DNA of 64,000 nt from CAVXTF01 sp963701375 (GTDB taxonomy: Bacteria; Actinomycetota; Acidimicrobiia; Acidimicrobiales; CAVXTF01), in assembly GCA_963701375.1 (NCBI GenBank), contig CAVOZT010000003.1:248001-312000 (forward strand), read 5' to 3'. Positions 26,415-34,920 of this stretch are shown one piece after another (the stretch's first letter is position 1; each line of letters starts with the position of its first letter). The position numbers and the translations under genes were made by a program. The notes beneath the pieces are model-generated. The model was not told the origin of the DNA. It did not search any database and saw nothing but the letters and a program-made list of their open reading frames with translations.

Positions 26415-27436
26415 CAGGCGCCGCGGAACCTGGGGCAGAGCCCGCACCTCAACTCTTAAGTGTTCGCACTGCCATCAACACCACCCTCGGCGAACTGATG
26501 GACTCAGACGATCGGGTCGTTCTGCTGGGCGAGGACATCAGCGACCCGGGAGGCGGCGTCTTCGGCGTTACCCGCGGCCTGTCTACGCGCTTCGCAGGCC
26601 GGGTGCGCGACACGCCGATTTCCGAGCAGGCGATCCTCGGCGCGGCGATCGGCGCGGCGCTCGCAGGAATGCGTCCGGTGGCCGAGATCATGTTCATGGA
26701 CTTCCTGGCGGTGTGCTTGGACCAGCTCGTGAACCACGCCGCGAAGATCCGCTACATGTCGGGCGGCAAGACACCAGTGCCACTCGTCGTGAGAACCGCC
26801 GTGGGCGGCGGGCTCGGCGTGGGAGCGCAGCACTCGCAGATGCTCGAAGCATGGCTCGCGCACACACCCGGGCTGAAGGTCGTCGTACCGAGCACTCCGA
26901 CCGACGCCCGGGCGCTGCTTCGAACGTGTGTCGAGGACGACGATCCATGTGTGTTCGTCGAGCAGGTTCCCAACTACGCGTACAAGGACGTCTTAGAGGA
27001 CGTCTCGGTGCCTCTCGGTTCGGCTGTGGTACGGAGGACCGGTTCGGATGTGAGCGTGATCACCTACGGCCGTCAGGTTCACGACGCTCTCGCGGTCGCT
27101 GAGACTTTGTCCGCCGAAGGCATCGATGTGGAGGTTGTCGACCTGCGTTGCATCGTCCCTCTGGACCTCGATGCGGTGCTCACATCGGTACGTGGAACGC
27201 GCCGCGCCGTCGTCTTTCACGAGGCCGTCGTCACTGGCGGGTTCGGAGCAGAGATCGCCGCGCAGATCTCCGTTGGGTGTTTCTCAGACCTGCTTGCACC
27301 TGTCGGGCGCGTGGGAGCCGTGCACAGTCCGCTTCCCTATTCGGGTGCACTGGAGCGACTGGCTCTGCCTGGGCGCGATCGACTCGCAGAGGCGTTGCGG
27401 ATCGCGGTCGGGGCGGCTTCCCCGCCGGCTCCCTGA
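26411..27436 (+). CDS. thiamine-dependent dehydrogenase E1 beta subunit
   Basis: A 341-residue E1 beta subunit. VVLLGEDISDPGGGVFGVTRGL, DTPISEQAILGAAIGAALAG and IMFMDFLAVCLDQLVNHAAK are conserved E1 beta segments, and GLGVGAQHSQMLEAWLAH carries the active-site histidine. The ATG overlaps the alpha-subunit stop by four bases, giving matched translation of the two subunits of the heterotetramer. It is followed by a lipoyl carrier rather than a full E2 gene. Confidence 0.92.
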   Translation: MTGAAEPGAEPAPQLLSVRTAINTTLGELMDSDDRVVLLGEDISDPGGGVFGVTRGLSTRFAGRVRDTPISEQAILGAAIGAALAGMRPVAEIMFMDFLAVCLDQLVNHAAKIRYMSGGKTPVPLVVRTAVGGGLGVGAQHSQMLEAWLAHTPGLKVVVPSTPTDARALLRTCVEDDDPCVFVEQVPNYAYKDVLEDVSVPLGSAVVRRTGSDVSVITYGRQVHDALAVAETLSAEGIDVEVVDLRCIVPLDLDAVLTSVRGTRRAVVFHEAVVTGGFGAEIAAQISVGCFSDLLAPVGRVGAVHSPLPYSGALERLALPGRDRLAEALRIAVGAASPPAP

Positions 27437-27672
27437 TGGACATCCGGATGCCCAAGCTCGGCATGGAGATGACGGAGGGCACGCTCAGCCGCTGGCTCGT
27501 CGAAGACGGAGCCACGGTCGAGAAGGGGCAACCGATCTACGAGGTCGAGACCGAGAAGGTCGAAAATGAAGTATGTGCTCCGGACTCCGGCGTGCTCCGT
27601 CAGACGGCTCGAGCGGGGGATGTTTACGCCGTCGGAACGTTGCTCGGCCGCGTCAGTAGCCCGGAGCCCTAG
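27436..27672 (+). CDS. stand-alone lipoyl-domain carrier protein
   Basis: A 78-residue protein consisting of one biotinyl/lipoyl domain: MDIRMPKLGMEMTEGTLSRW then YEVETEKVENEV, where Lys41 is the expected lipoylation site (the ETEKV context favours lipoate over biotin). There is no E3-binding domain and no acyltransferase domain, so it can carry but not transfer an acyl group. The ATG overlaps the E1 beta stop (TGATG). The final acyl acceptor enzyme and E3 must lie elsewhere, or this complex releases the product differently. It is the last gene of the operon and is convergent with the PH-like gene seven bases on. Confidence 0.85.
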   Translation: MDIRMPKLGMEMTEGTLSRWLVEDGATVEKGQPIYEVETEKVENEVCAPDSGVLRQTARAGDVYAVGTLLGRVSSPEP

Positions 27673-27678
27673 ATCAGG

Positions 27679-28239
27679 TCAACCGGCCTCGCGATGTGCG
27701 CGCCCTCGGCGCAGATCGTCGACGATCCGGTTCAGCGTGTCGAGTTGGGATTCGAGATCGTCCGACCCGGAGACGCCTCCCGTGCGTCGCCAAGGCCAGC
27801 CAACCTGGAGGTCGGGATCGGAAGGCCGTTCGAGTCCGTGCAGCCATTGAGCATGGCCGTCAACCAGATGAATCCGAGCGACGCGCTTGAAGGATTCAAA
27901 CGAGTCGTCGGGATTTACGGCGAGATCGAAGTGACTGACTGCCGCATACGGGAAGTGCCGCGTCCGCATCATCGTGTGCCACTCGATGCCTTCCGGTCTC
28001 GCGACGAGAGTTCCCCGCACGGCTAAACGGACGCTTAGCGCCGCGGTGACGATGGCAAGCAGCAGCCGGAAAACGCTGAACGGCTCGAACGCCTCGACGA
28101 AGAAGAACAGTGCCAGCAACCCAGTCGTGACCGCTGAAGCGGACAACGGCCCGGCGCGGCCGCGAACCGTCAGACGAGGGTGGGTCTCCGACAGTCCCCG
28201 CACCGATCCTGCGGGTGTCCGTCCACTCGCGTCGTGCAC
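27679..28239 (-). CDS. PH-like (bacterial pleckstrin homology) membrane protein
   Basis: A 186-residue protein with two hydrophobic helices (ASAVTTGLLALFFFVEAF, FRLLLAIVTAALSVRLAV) followed by a beta-rich domain starting RGTLVARPEGIEWH and HFPYAAVSHFDLAV, the pattern of actinobacterial PH-domain proteins such as the low-molecular-weight antigen 6 family. The C-terminal 30 residues form a charged helix. Its role is unknown; these proteins usually sit at the membrane. GTG 28239 was chosen because the frame further upstream has poor composition, but the start is uncertain. Confidence 0.55.
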   Translation of the reverse strand: MHDASGRTPAGSVRGLSETHPRLTVRGRAGPLSASAVTTGLLALFFFVEAFEPFSVFRLLLAIVTAALSVRLAVRGTLVARPEGIEWHTMMRTRHFPYAAVSHFDLAVNPDDSFESFKRVARIHLVDGHAQWLHGLERPSDPDLQVGWPWRRTGGVSGSDDLESQLDTLNRIVDDLRRGRAHREAG

Positions 28240-28480
28240 TGGCGGCTCCCGATCTCGGCGTAAGGCATAAAGCGGAAGGCTCAGGGAGCGTACGACGGAA
28301 GTGCTGGTGCGTGCTCGGCCGAGCGCCGGACCGGAATCAGGGGCAAAGCTACCCGCCACTCGTATCGGCAACGGGTGGGCTTGAGTTGAGCGATTTTTGT
28401 GAAAATCTTTCAACTTCACGCTATGTGACTTTACGCCACTTTGGGCGCGAGTCCAGGATCATCCAAGTACAAGGGGGGAC
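28240..28480. other. intergenic stretch before the IS30-family element
   Basis: The 414 bases from the PH-like gene to the transposase start are non-coding as far as I see. The first part should hold the promoter of the minus-strand PH-like gene. The AT-rich patch near 28390-28430 is the most promoter-like part. The left end of the insertion element lies near 28430-28490. Confidence 0.5.
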
Positions 28481-28489
28481 TTACCCGGG

Positions 28490-28525
28490 GATTTCTGCAT
28501 TCAAACCAAGAAACCTGCAGAAATC
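28490..28525. repeat. 10-bp inverted repeat upstream of the transposase
   Basis: GATTTCTGCA (28490-28499) and TGCAGAAATC (28516-28525) are exact inverse complements around a 16-base spacer. It lies between the probable left end of the element and the transposase start, where it may limit read-through transcription from outside or bind the transposase. Confidence 0.6.
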
Positions 28526-28653
28526 GAGAACGTTTTCGGACCGGCCCGCTAGAGCGTGTTACGCCGGTTCGCCCAGAACGAATAGGCGTTCTCAAGCGGT
28601 GCGCGCAAAACCTCGGCGGGTCAGGAAGCCTTTGGCCGACCCGGGAGGTTGCG

Positions 28654-29796
28654 ATGGCACGTCGTCTTACGTTCGATCAGAAGCGCCGGATCCGCCGGCT
28701 GTGCAGGGAGGGGAGGCCTCTAAAGGAGGTGGCCGTCGAGGTCGGGTGTCATCTCTCGACCGTCATGATCCACTCCAGGCGAAAAGAGCAGGCCGACTGG
28801 ACGACGTGGTCGTCAAGGGGTGGGTTGAAGCTCGCTGATCGCGAGGAGATCTCTTTGGGGATCGCTCGCGGTGAGACCTACACCGAGATAGCGAGACGCC
28901 TCGGGCGTTGCGTCTCGACCGTGACGAGGGAGGTGGCCAAAAACGGCGACCGCGACAGCTACCGGGCAACAGATGCCCAGCTCAAGGCCTACAAGTGCGC
29001 AAGACGTCCGAAGGGTTTCAAGTTCGAAGACCCGAGGCTCCAAAAGGTCGTCACTCACTACTTGCAGCGCTGGTGGTCCCCCGAGCAGATCTCCAAGCGC
29101 TTGCCAATCGAGTTCCCTGACGATCCGATGATGTGGGTGTCGCACGAGACGATCTACAAGAGCATCTACGTCCAGGGCAGAGGCGAGCTCAAAACAGAGC
29201 TCTACCGCTGTTTACGATCCGGGCGCGCGGAGCGAAGACAAAAGAACGCCCCCAGGGCCCACTGGGGCCCGGTGCCCGACAAGGTCATGATCTCAGAGCG
29301 CCCGCCCGAAGCCGCCGACAGAAGCGTCCCCGGACACTGGGAGGGGGACCTGATCATCGGAAAGGACCACGCATCTGCTGTCGGAACCCTGGTCGAGCGT
29401 TCGACCGGCTACCTGATGCTGCTTCACCTACCCGACGGAAAGACCGCAGACAAGGTCGACCTCTCCATGAGAAACGCCGTCTCGAAGCTCCCCGGCCAAC
29501 TCATGAAGACCGTCACCTGGGATCAGGGCGCAGAGATGGCGAGACACGCAGCCTTCACCGTCGACACGGGCATCGCGGTCTACTTCTGTGACCCTCACTC
29601 ACCTTGGCAGCGCCCGAGCAACGAGAACACGAACGGCCTTCTGCGCCAGTACATGCCGAAGGGCACGGATCTCTCGAGGTTCTCAGAGTCCGATCTGGAC
29701 GACATCGCCGAGAGCCTTAACGACAGACCTCGCAAACGACTCGGATTCATGAAACCATCGGAGCGATTCGCCGAGCTCCTTGCTCTGACCACTTGA
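28654..29796 (+). CDS. IS30-family transposase
   Basis: A 380-residue DDE transposase. Two helix-turn-helix segments lie near residues 23-40 (KEVAVEVGCHLSTVMIHS) and 75-93 (YTEIARRLGRCVSTVTRE). The catalytic triad is visible as Asp232 in HWEGDLIIGKDH, Asp290 in TWDQGAEM and Glu324 in SNENTNGLLRQY; VSHETIYKSIYVQGRGEL is the standard IS30 linker. The reading frame is intact, unlike many neighbours. ATG 28654 follows a GGGAGGT ribosome site. It probably remains active. Confidence 0.93.
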   Translation: MARRLTFDQKRRIRRLCREGRPLKEVAVEVGCHLSTVMIHSRRKEQADWTTWSSRGGLKLADREEISLGIARGETYTEIARRLGRCVSTVTREVAKNGDRDSYRATDAQLKAYKCARRPKGFKFEDPRLQKVVTHYLQRWWSPEQISKRLPIEFPDDPMMWVSHETIYKSIYVQGRGELKTELYRCLRSGRAERRQKNAPRAHWGPVPDKVMISERPPEAADRSVPGHWEGDLIIGKDHASAVGTLVERSTGYLMLLHLPDGKTADKVDLSMRNAVSKLPGQLMKTVTWDQGAEMARHAAFTVDTGIAVYFCDPHSPWQRPSNENTNGLLRQYMPKGTDLSRFSESDLDDIAESLNDRPRKRLGFMKPSERFAELLALTT

Positions 29797-29940
29797 ATCC
29801 GCCATAAAATTTTAAGGGAACACCCGCGTAAACTAATCCGGAATTTCTGTTGCCGAGGTTCTCGTACCTCAGGCTCCAGGCATCCTCGTCTGCGTGCGTT
29901 GCACCTAGCCGACGCCCCATCCCTCGCCGAAGCCCTAATT

Positions 29941-29974
29941 CAGTGAGGCCCCACCCGGAGGTGGGGCCTCACTG
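29941..29974. terminator. strong hairpin terminator
   Basis: CAGTGAGGCCCCACC (29941-29955) and GGTGGGGCCTCACTG (29960-29974) form a perfect 15-bp stem with a CGGA tetraloop. It lies 22 bases beyond the stop of the minus-strand secreted-protein gene and can also stop plus-strand transcripts coming out of the insertion element. Confidence 0.88.
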
Positions 29975-29996
29975 TCAGTTGTCTCGTTCCTGCCCT

Positions 29997-31529
29997 CTAC
30001 GGCCTGGTGAATGCCACCCCGCCCTTGCTCAATGACTTCGTGTTGTTCGCGCCGATGAAGATCTGTCCTCTCTTCGCTGGGACCGGAGGCTTGCCGATGT
30101 TCAGCGTGAAGGAGAGTTGTGAGCCACATCCGGCATAGAACGTGAAGCCGTCCAGGTCGCCGTGATTGAAGAGCTTGAAGGTCACGTTGTTCGAACCGTG
30201 GAGCGTGACGAAGTCCTTCCCTTCGAGTTTCGTGGAGCTGAGGTAGAGGAGCAAACCATTGGTCGCGACGCTTCCTGAGAAGGTCACGATGTTGGTGGTC
30301 GGCTGCGTGACGTACAACGTGTACCAGCCGTTGCTCTGTCCGATGTAGTAGCCCTCGGGACCGCCTGCCACGATGCTGGGGTAGCCGTTCGTGGAGGAAG
30401 GCCAAGGACCGAGGGTGCACCCGGGAAACACGAAGTACTCGATCAGTCCGTTGCTCGCGGCGTTCGAGGTATCGCCGTTGTAGGTGGCGTTGATGATGAT
30501 CGAGCCGTTGTCCGGGCCGCCTGCGGGCAGTGCACCCGAGGCCGTGGTGAGCGTGGACTGGCCACCCGACAATGGAGCCGTGCCGAGCGTGCCCGTCTGG
30601 GGACCCCCGTTCGCCTCGCCGACGGTGTAGTAGGTGAAGGTCACGGTTCCTGTAGGAGTCGGGCCTCCGCCTCCGCCTTGGGGCTTGACCTCAGCCACGA
30701 AGGTGACTTTGTCTCCAGGCCCGGTGGCAGGCGGGTCGGTCTCGATGATCGAGGTCCTGGTCGGTACCGGGGCGCCCACCTGGATGGTGACCGTGGTCGG
30801 CGGAGAGACGTTGCCGACCGAGTCGGCCAACGTGTAGGTGAAGCTGTCCGTTCCCTGGAAGCCTGAATTCGGCGTGTACGAGAAGCTGGCGGCGCCGTTC
30901 GAGTTCATCGACACCGTGCCGTTCGAAGGCGCCGTGCTCAGATTGGCCGTGCAGCACGTCGCAGAGGTGCTGGTGTCCGAGGCTCCTGCCAGAAGCACGC
31001 CGGCAGGCACGCTCCAACTGGGACTTCCCGGAATCGAATACGTCGAATCCGATGCGCTCGTGACGCCCTCCACCGTGATCGTCACCGTTGCCGGCGCCGA
31101 TACGTTGCCGTCCGAGTCGGTCAAGGTGAACTGGAAGCTGTCCGTCCCAACGAAAGTGGGGTTCGCGTTGTAGGTGAAGCCTCCGTCGTTGTTGGAGTCC
31201 AGCGTCAAGTTTCCATTGCTGACAGATGAGTAAAGATTGACGGTATAGGTGCCGTTGGCGTTCTGATCCGTGTCAGTTGCACCTGTGAAAAGCGTTCCCG
31301 GTCCAGGGGAGAGTGGCGCGCTGTCCTGGGTCGTGAACGCCGAGTTCTGGGCGGTCACAGTCCCTCCATCCTGGGGACTCGCGGAAAGCAGGACCACGTG
31401 CGTCATGTGCACTCTGGGAGCGGCCGTGGACGTCGCAGGTGCGGCGGCAATTGCTCCGAACACCACCCCCAGCAGCAACCCTGGTACTACGAAAAGGCTA
31501 ACTGCATACTTTCGAAACATCCGCTGCAT
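29997..31529 (-). CDS. secreted protein with tandem Ig/cadherin-like domains
   Basis: A 510-residue exported protein with a signal peptide (FRKYAVSLFVVPGLLLGVVFG, cleavage near TAA-APR). Two related Ig-like units follow, each with the pattern NGTVxxNSNG-xFxYxPNxxFxGTDSFxYTLxDSxGNVSxPxTVTI, the cadherin/VCBS-like Ig repeat. Then comes a Big_3-like module (TGPGDKVTFVAEVKP, GTVTFTYYT, ATYNGDTSNAAS) and a C-terminal domain of unknown type with FTFYAGCGSQLSF. No sortase motif is visible. Such proteins act in adhesion or surface layers. ATG 31529 is behind GGAGGTTCGG. The strong hairpin at 29941-29974 ends the transcript. Confidence 0.82.
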   Translation of the reverse strand: MQRMFRKYAVSLFVVPGLLLGVVFGAIAAAPATSTAAPRVHMTHVVLLSASPQDGGTVTAQNSAFTTQDSAPLSPGPGTLFTGATDTDQNANGTYTVNLYSSVSNGNLTLDSNNDGGFTYNANPTFVGTDSFQFTLTDSDGNVSAPATVTITVEGVTSASDSTYSIPGSPSWSVPAGVLLAGASDTSTSATCCTANLSTAPSNGTVSMNSNGAASFSYTPNSGFQGTDSFTYTLADSVGNVSPPTTVTIQVGAPVPTRTSIIETDPPATGPGDKVTFVAEVKPQGGGGGPTPTGTVTFTYYTVGEANGGPQTGTLGTAPLSGGQSTLTTASGALPAGGPDNGSIIINATYNGDTSNAASNGLIEYFVFPGCTLGPWPSSTNGYPSIVAGGPEGYYIGQSNGWYTLYVTQPTTNIVTFSGSVATNGLLLYLSSTKLEGKDFVTLHGSNNVTFKLFNHGDLDGFTFYAGCGSQLSFTLNIGKPPVPAKRGQIFIGANNTKSLSKGGVAFTRP

Positions 31530-31741
31530 TCCGAACCTCCGCCTCTGAATTCGAGCGCTACTCACACTCGCAAGGTGATAATCAATGGCGACAAGGTGAA
31601 GATGCAGTATGCAAATGCCCCTCGATCGCCCCGGCACAGGTGACGCCTATTGCCAACTGCGCTCACACTATGTCCGCTTTCTTACGAGGAAGCAAGCAAC
31701 AATTCGATGAGCTACGAATCGCAAAAGCGGCGTTTAGTCGA
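31530..31741. other. intergenic stretch, probable promoter region
   Basis: These 212 bases separate the secreted-protein gene from the end of rlmB, both on the minus strand. They must contain the promoter for the secreted protein. I see no hairpin behind rlmB and no further gene. Confidence 0.5.
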
Positions 31742-33074
31742 TCACGTCGGTTGCTGGGCAATTCCGGCATCGATACCGGCTCTCACATGCCTCGCGATCT
31801 CGAAGCAAGCGACCGCTCCCGCCGCAGCAACATTCAGCGATCCAATGGATCCGCGCTGTGGAATTGACGCAAGAACATCGCACCGTCTCTTCGTGAGTGC
31901 GGCAAGGCCTCGACTCTCGTCGCCGAGCACGAGCGCGACGCCAGATCCTGCGTCGAACCCAGCGGCCGCGACCTCGTAAATCGACTGAGGGGCGTCGGCA
32001 TCGAGGCCGATGCAAATCAATCCCGCTGTTTTCAGCCGGGCGATGGCAGTGGGGATCCCGGGCGCTAATGCGATTCTCAGGTGTTCGACCGCGCCGGCAG
32101 CCACCTTCGCCACGGTCGGCGTGATGTGAGCTGCCCCGTGCCTGCCGAGCACGACTCCCGTGACACCTGCACATTCGGCGATCCGCAACAGCGCTCCGAC
32201 ATTTTGCGGGTCGGTCACTCCGTCCAGGACGAGGACGAAAGGCGGACGCAAACTGCCCTTCGGGCCCACCGGGTCGACTAGTTGATCAAGAGAGGTCTCT
32301 CTCAGAGGCGCCGCGAGTGCGAGAACGCCCTGGTGAGAACGCGTCCACGCGTCTGCGTCGAGCCGTCGCGCCGGAACGACGAGAAGTCGTGCTCCAACAC
32401 GGTGGGCCAAGCTCGTGATCCGGTCCAATTCCGGCGAAGGGTCGAGCCCTTCGGAGATCCAGACCTGCCGCACGGGACGACGCGCCGCAGCGAGCAACTC
32501 GAGCACGGCTTGCCTGCCTTCTATCTGCTCTCCCCCAAGTTCCCGCCGATCCGGAGGTCTGCGATCGGGTTGCCGGCGATCCGTCGGTCGGCCGGGTTGC
32601 CGGCGATCCGTCGGTCGGCCGGGTTGCCGGCGGTCCGACGGTCGCCGGTCCGGTCGGCTGCGGTCGAATTGGCGCGCAGGTGTCTTTGCACTACCGACGC
32701 CGGATCTTCGCGACGAGTTGCTACTTGCGGGAGACCCCCGCGAGCCAGGCGTCGCGCGGGCCGGCTGTGCTCGACCCTCGGAATGCGCTCGTCGTCCCGC
32801 TTCGATTGGATCTCTTCGGTTCCCCGGCTCGCGACGACGCTCTGGCACCCGGCTTGGGCGTTGCCGACGATCCGGACCTTCCACGAGACGTTGCGTTCCG
32901 AGGCGCGGCGGACCGGCCATCCGCCTCTCTCGCGCCGCGTGCGCCGCGTTCGAAGCGTTCGCCGCGTGCGCCGCGTGCGCCTCCGGCGCCGCGTGCGCCT
33001 CCGCCCTCCCGTGAGGAGCTCCGGCCACCTGAGGTCTCGCGCCTTCTCGGATTCTGCTGAGGCCGCGGGCTCAT
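31742..33074 (-). CDS. rlmB: 23S rRNA 2'-O-methyltransferase, TrmH/SpoU family (one frame change)
   Basis: The C-terminal 250 residues are an RlmB/TrmH enzyme, methylating a ribose in 23S rRNA: GGEQIEGRQAVLELL opens the substrate-binding domain, and the knotted SPOUT domain shows LVLDGVTDPQNVGALLRI, VALVLGDESRGL and IPQRGSIGSLNVAAAG. The true N-terminus is in another frame: ATG 33074 overlaps the ispF stop (ATGA) and opens an Arg/Gly/Ser-rich tail (SSREGGGARGAGGARG). The frames meet at CCCCC 32735-32739. Between tail and enzyme lies a repetitive stretch of PTDRRQPGR units. A long basic tail is common in actinobacterial RlmB and suits RNA binding. Confidence 0.87.
32578..32631. repeat. 27-bp tandem repeat within rlmB
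   Basis: Two exact copies of a 27-base unit (32578-32604 and 32605-32631), flanked by degenerate copies for about 30 bases on each side. On the coding strand they give nine-residue repeats (PTDRRQPGR). The length keeps the frame, so slippage would lengthen or shorten the RNA-binding tail without breaking the protein. Confidence 0.85.
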
Positions 33075-33565
33075 CTCGCGTCACCCTCGGTCGGGGAGAG
33101 CAGGACGACGGCGAGGCAGGCGATCCCCTCGACTCTTCCGAGTGCACCCAATCCCTCGGCCCGTTTCGCCTTGACGCTCACCGGAGCGCCCACCACCGCG
33201 GCCAGGTTCGATCCCATGTCTGCGGTTTGAGTCGCGAGCCGCGGTCTTTCACAGACAACGGTGCAGTCGGCGTTCACGACCTTCATCCCCTCCGCCGCGA
33301 CCATCCCGGTTACCCGCGTCAGCAGATCGATCGAGTTGGCGCCGGCCCATTCGGGTGCGTCGTCAGGGAAGTGCTGGCCGAGGTCGCCGAGGCCCGCTGC
33401 TCCGAGCATGGCGTCCGCCAAGGCGTGGCTGAGCACGTCGGCGTCGCTGTGCCCGATCAGGCCTGCGGCTCCCGCAATTTCGATTCCCCCGAGAACAAGA
33501 GGCCTGCCGGGATCGCCGGAGAACCGATGGACGTCGAATGCCTGTCCGACCCGAAGGGAGCTCAT
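33071..33565 (-). CDS. ispF: 2-C-methyl-D-erythritol 2,4-cyclodiphosphate synthase
   Basis: A 164-residue enzyme of the MEP isoprenoid pathway, closing the cyclodiphosphate. The metal-binding FDVHRF (Asp11, His13) and GLIGHSDADVLSHALADA are classical, as is LGDLGQHFPDD. The protein works as a trimer. Its start overlaps ispD (ATGA) and its stop overlaps rlmB (ATGA), so ispD, ispF and rlmB are one coupled transcript. Length is normal and the frame intact. Confidence 0.95.
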   Translation of the reverse strand: MSSLRVGQAFDVHRFSGDPGRPLVLGGIEIAGAAGLIGHSDADVLSHALADAMLGAAGLGDLGQHFPDDAPEWAGANSIDLLTRVTGMVAAEGMKVVNADCTVVCERPRLATQTADMGSNLAAVVGAPVSVKAKRAEGLGALGRVEGIACLAVVLLSPTEGDAR

Positions 33566-34275
33566 GAGACGAGACCCTCCATAAGGGCTCCCAAGACGAG
33601 CAGGTCCCCGGGCTCGGTGAGCTTCAGGTTGGAGCTCTCCCCCGGCACGACGCGCACGGTAGCTCCGAGCCGCTCCAGCAACGCTGCGTCGTCGGTTGCG
33701 TCTGGATCGCCGGCGTGCGCTCGGCGGAGGAGCTCCGCTCGGAATGCCTGTGGAGTCTGGACCACAACCAGATCGTCTCGCGAAACAGTCGTCACCACGA
33801 GCTCGCGATCGACATCGTCGACGCGCTTCAGAGTGTCCGACACGCGGAGTCCCGGAACCGCAGCGTCTGCACCGTCACGCACTGCTTGAACGACGGCCTC
33901 GAAAAGTTGCGATGAAGCGAGGGGGCGCGCCGCGTCGTGAACCACGACGAGCGAGACACTCTCGGGCACGGCTCGAAGACCTGCCCTGACAGAGGCGGCT
34001 CGGGTCTCCCCCCCTGGAACAGCGATGTCGGCTTCGCCGAGCGAGCAGAGCGAACGGACGTCGAGCTCGGTGCTTGACTGGGGAACGACGAGCACCACGA
34101 CCGAGGCCACCGATCGTGCGGCCTTCACGGACATGGAAGCGACCGGACGTCCGCCGAGCTCGGCAAATTGCTTCTGTCCTCCGAAGCGGGCCCCATCGCC
34201 GGCCGCGACGACGACAGCCCAAACGTCTGACAAGACACTGTCTGTCGAGACACTGTCCGGCGCGACGGCGCCCAT
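33562..34275 (-). CDS. ispD: 2-C-methyl-D-erythritol 4-phosphate cytidylyltransferase
   Basis: A 237-residue nucleotidyltransferase of the MEP pathway, joining CMP to methylerythritol phosphate. VVVAAGDGARFGGQKQF near residue 21 is the CTP-binding loop; VVVHDAARPL and VVVQTPQAFRAELL are family hallmarks. It lies just after carD with a 38-base gap, the usual carD-ispD-ispF order of actinobacteria. The stop overlaps the ispF start. Confidence 0.95.
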   Translation of the reverse strand: MGAVAPDSVSTDSVLSDVWAVVVAAGDGARFGGQKQFAELGGRPVASMSVKAARSVASVVVLVVPQSSTELDVRSLCSLGEADIAVPGGETRAASVRAGLRAVPESVSLVVVHDAARPLASSQLFEAVVQAVRDGADAAVPGLRVSDTLKRVDDVDRELVVTTVSRDDLVVVQTPQAFRAELLRRAHAGDPDATDDAALLERLGATVRVVPGESSNLKLTEPGDLLVLGALMEGLVS

Positions 34276-34313
34276 CTTTTGCGGATCCCCCGTGTTCTCC
34301 CGAGCGTTCGCCG

Positions 34314-34790
34314 CTACGGGAGCACCTCGTCAAGGCGCTTCTCTGCTTCTTCTTCGTTCACGTCGAGAGCGAAGGTCAGCTCGGACACAAGAATCTGCCG
34401 AGCGCGGCCGAGCATCCTCTTTTCCCCGGCAGACAGACCCTTGTCCTTGTCACGGATCGAAAGGTTCCTTACGACTTCGGCCACCTGGTAGATGTCCCCG
34501 GACCGCAGCTTCTCGGAGTGGTTCTTGTAACGCCTGGACCAGTTCGTCGGCATGCGCGCTTCTTTCTTGCGCAGGACGGCGAACACCTCCTCGACCTCTT
34601 CGTCGTTGATGACCTCGCGGAGGCCCACGCCTTCTGTGTTGTCCGCCGGAACCTTCAGGATCAAATCTCCGTACGCCAGCCGCAGAACGAGGTACTCGCG
34701 TTCCTCGCCGAAGGCCGACATCTTCTCGCGCCGCTCGACGATCGCCGCGCCGTGATGGGGATAAACGACCTTGTCGCCTATGTCGAACAC
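34314..34790 (-). CDS. carD: CarD-family RNA polymerase-binding regulator
   Basis: A 158-residue essential transcription factor that binds RNA polymerase beta through a Tudor-like N-terminal domain and steadies the open promoter complex, notably at rRNA genes. FDIGDKVVYPHHGAAIVE and EYLVLRLAYGDLILKVPAD mark the N-terminal domain; NWSRRYKNHSEKLRSGD and LSAGEKRMLGRARQILVSEL mark the helical C-terminal domain. GTG 34790 was chosen since it stands seven bases behind an AGGAG site and begins the family's normal N-terminus, although the frame is open further up. It leads carD-ispD-ispF-rlmB. Confidence 0.95.
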   Translation of the reverse strand: MFDIGDKVVYPHHGAAIVERREKMSAFGEEREYLVLRLAYGDLILKVPADNTEGVGLREVINDEEVEEVFAVLRKKEARMPTNWSRRYKNHSEKLRSGDIYQVAEVVRNLSIRDKDKGLSAGEKRMLGRARQILVSELTFALDVNEEEAEKRLDEVLP

Positions 34791-34920
34791 AAAAGGACTC
34801 CTAGAGGCACGAACCGCCCACGGGCTCGCGTTGGGCAGGGCCACGCAAAGTGGGAGGGGCTGAACATCGCCGAACATCAAGGATACCTGTTTGCCCGACA
34901 CTGGCCTGCGTCTTGCGAGC

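Larger units (their letters stand above)
28481..29832 (+). mobile_element. IS30-family insertion sequence (ends approximate)
   Basis: One intact IS30-type transposase gene with flanks. The ends are not certain. The best candidate terminal pair is TTACCCGGGG at 28481 against TTTACGCGGGTG read inward from 29832, sharing TTAC-x-CGGG; a second possibility is TTTACGC at 28430-28436 against the same right end. IS30 elements are about 1.0-1.7 kb with imperfect 20-30 bp ends, so either fits. I could not see a target-site duplication. Confidence 0.6.

Noticed and set aside
32578..32631. Possible CRISPR-like array
   Set aside because: Only two exact units, head to tail without spacers, inside the rlmB reading frame; no cas genes in the window.
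32282..33889. 535-codon plus-strand frame opposite rlmB and ispF
   Set aside because: Antisense to rlmB, ispF and ispD, rich in Arg/Pro, with no recognisable domain; produced by high GC and repeats.
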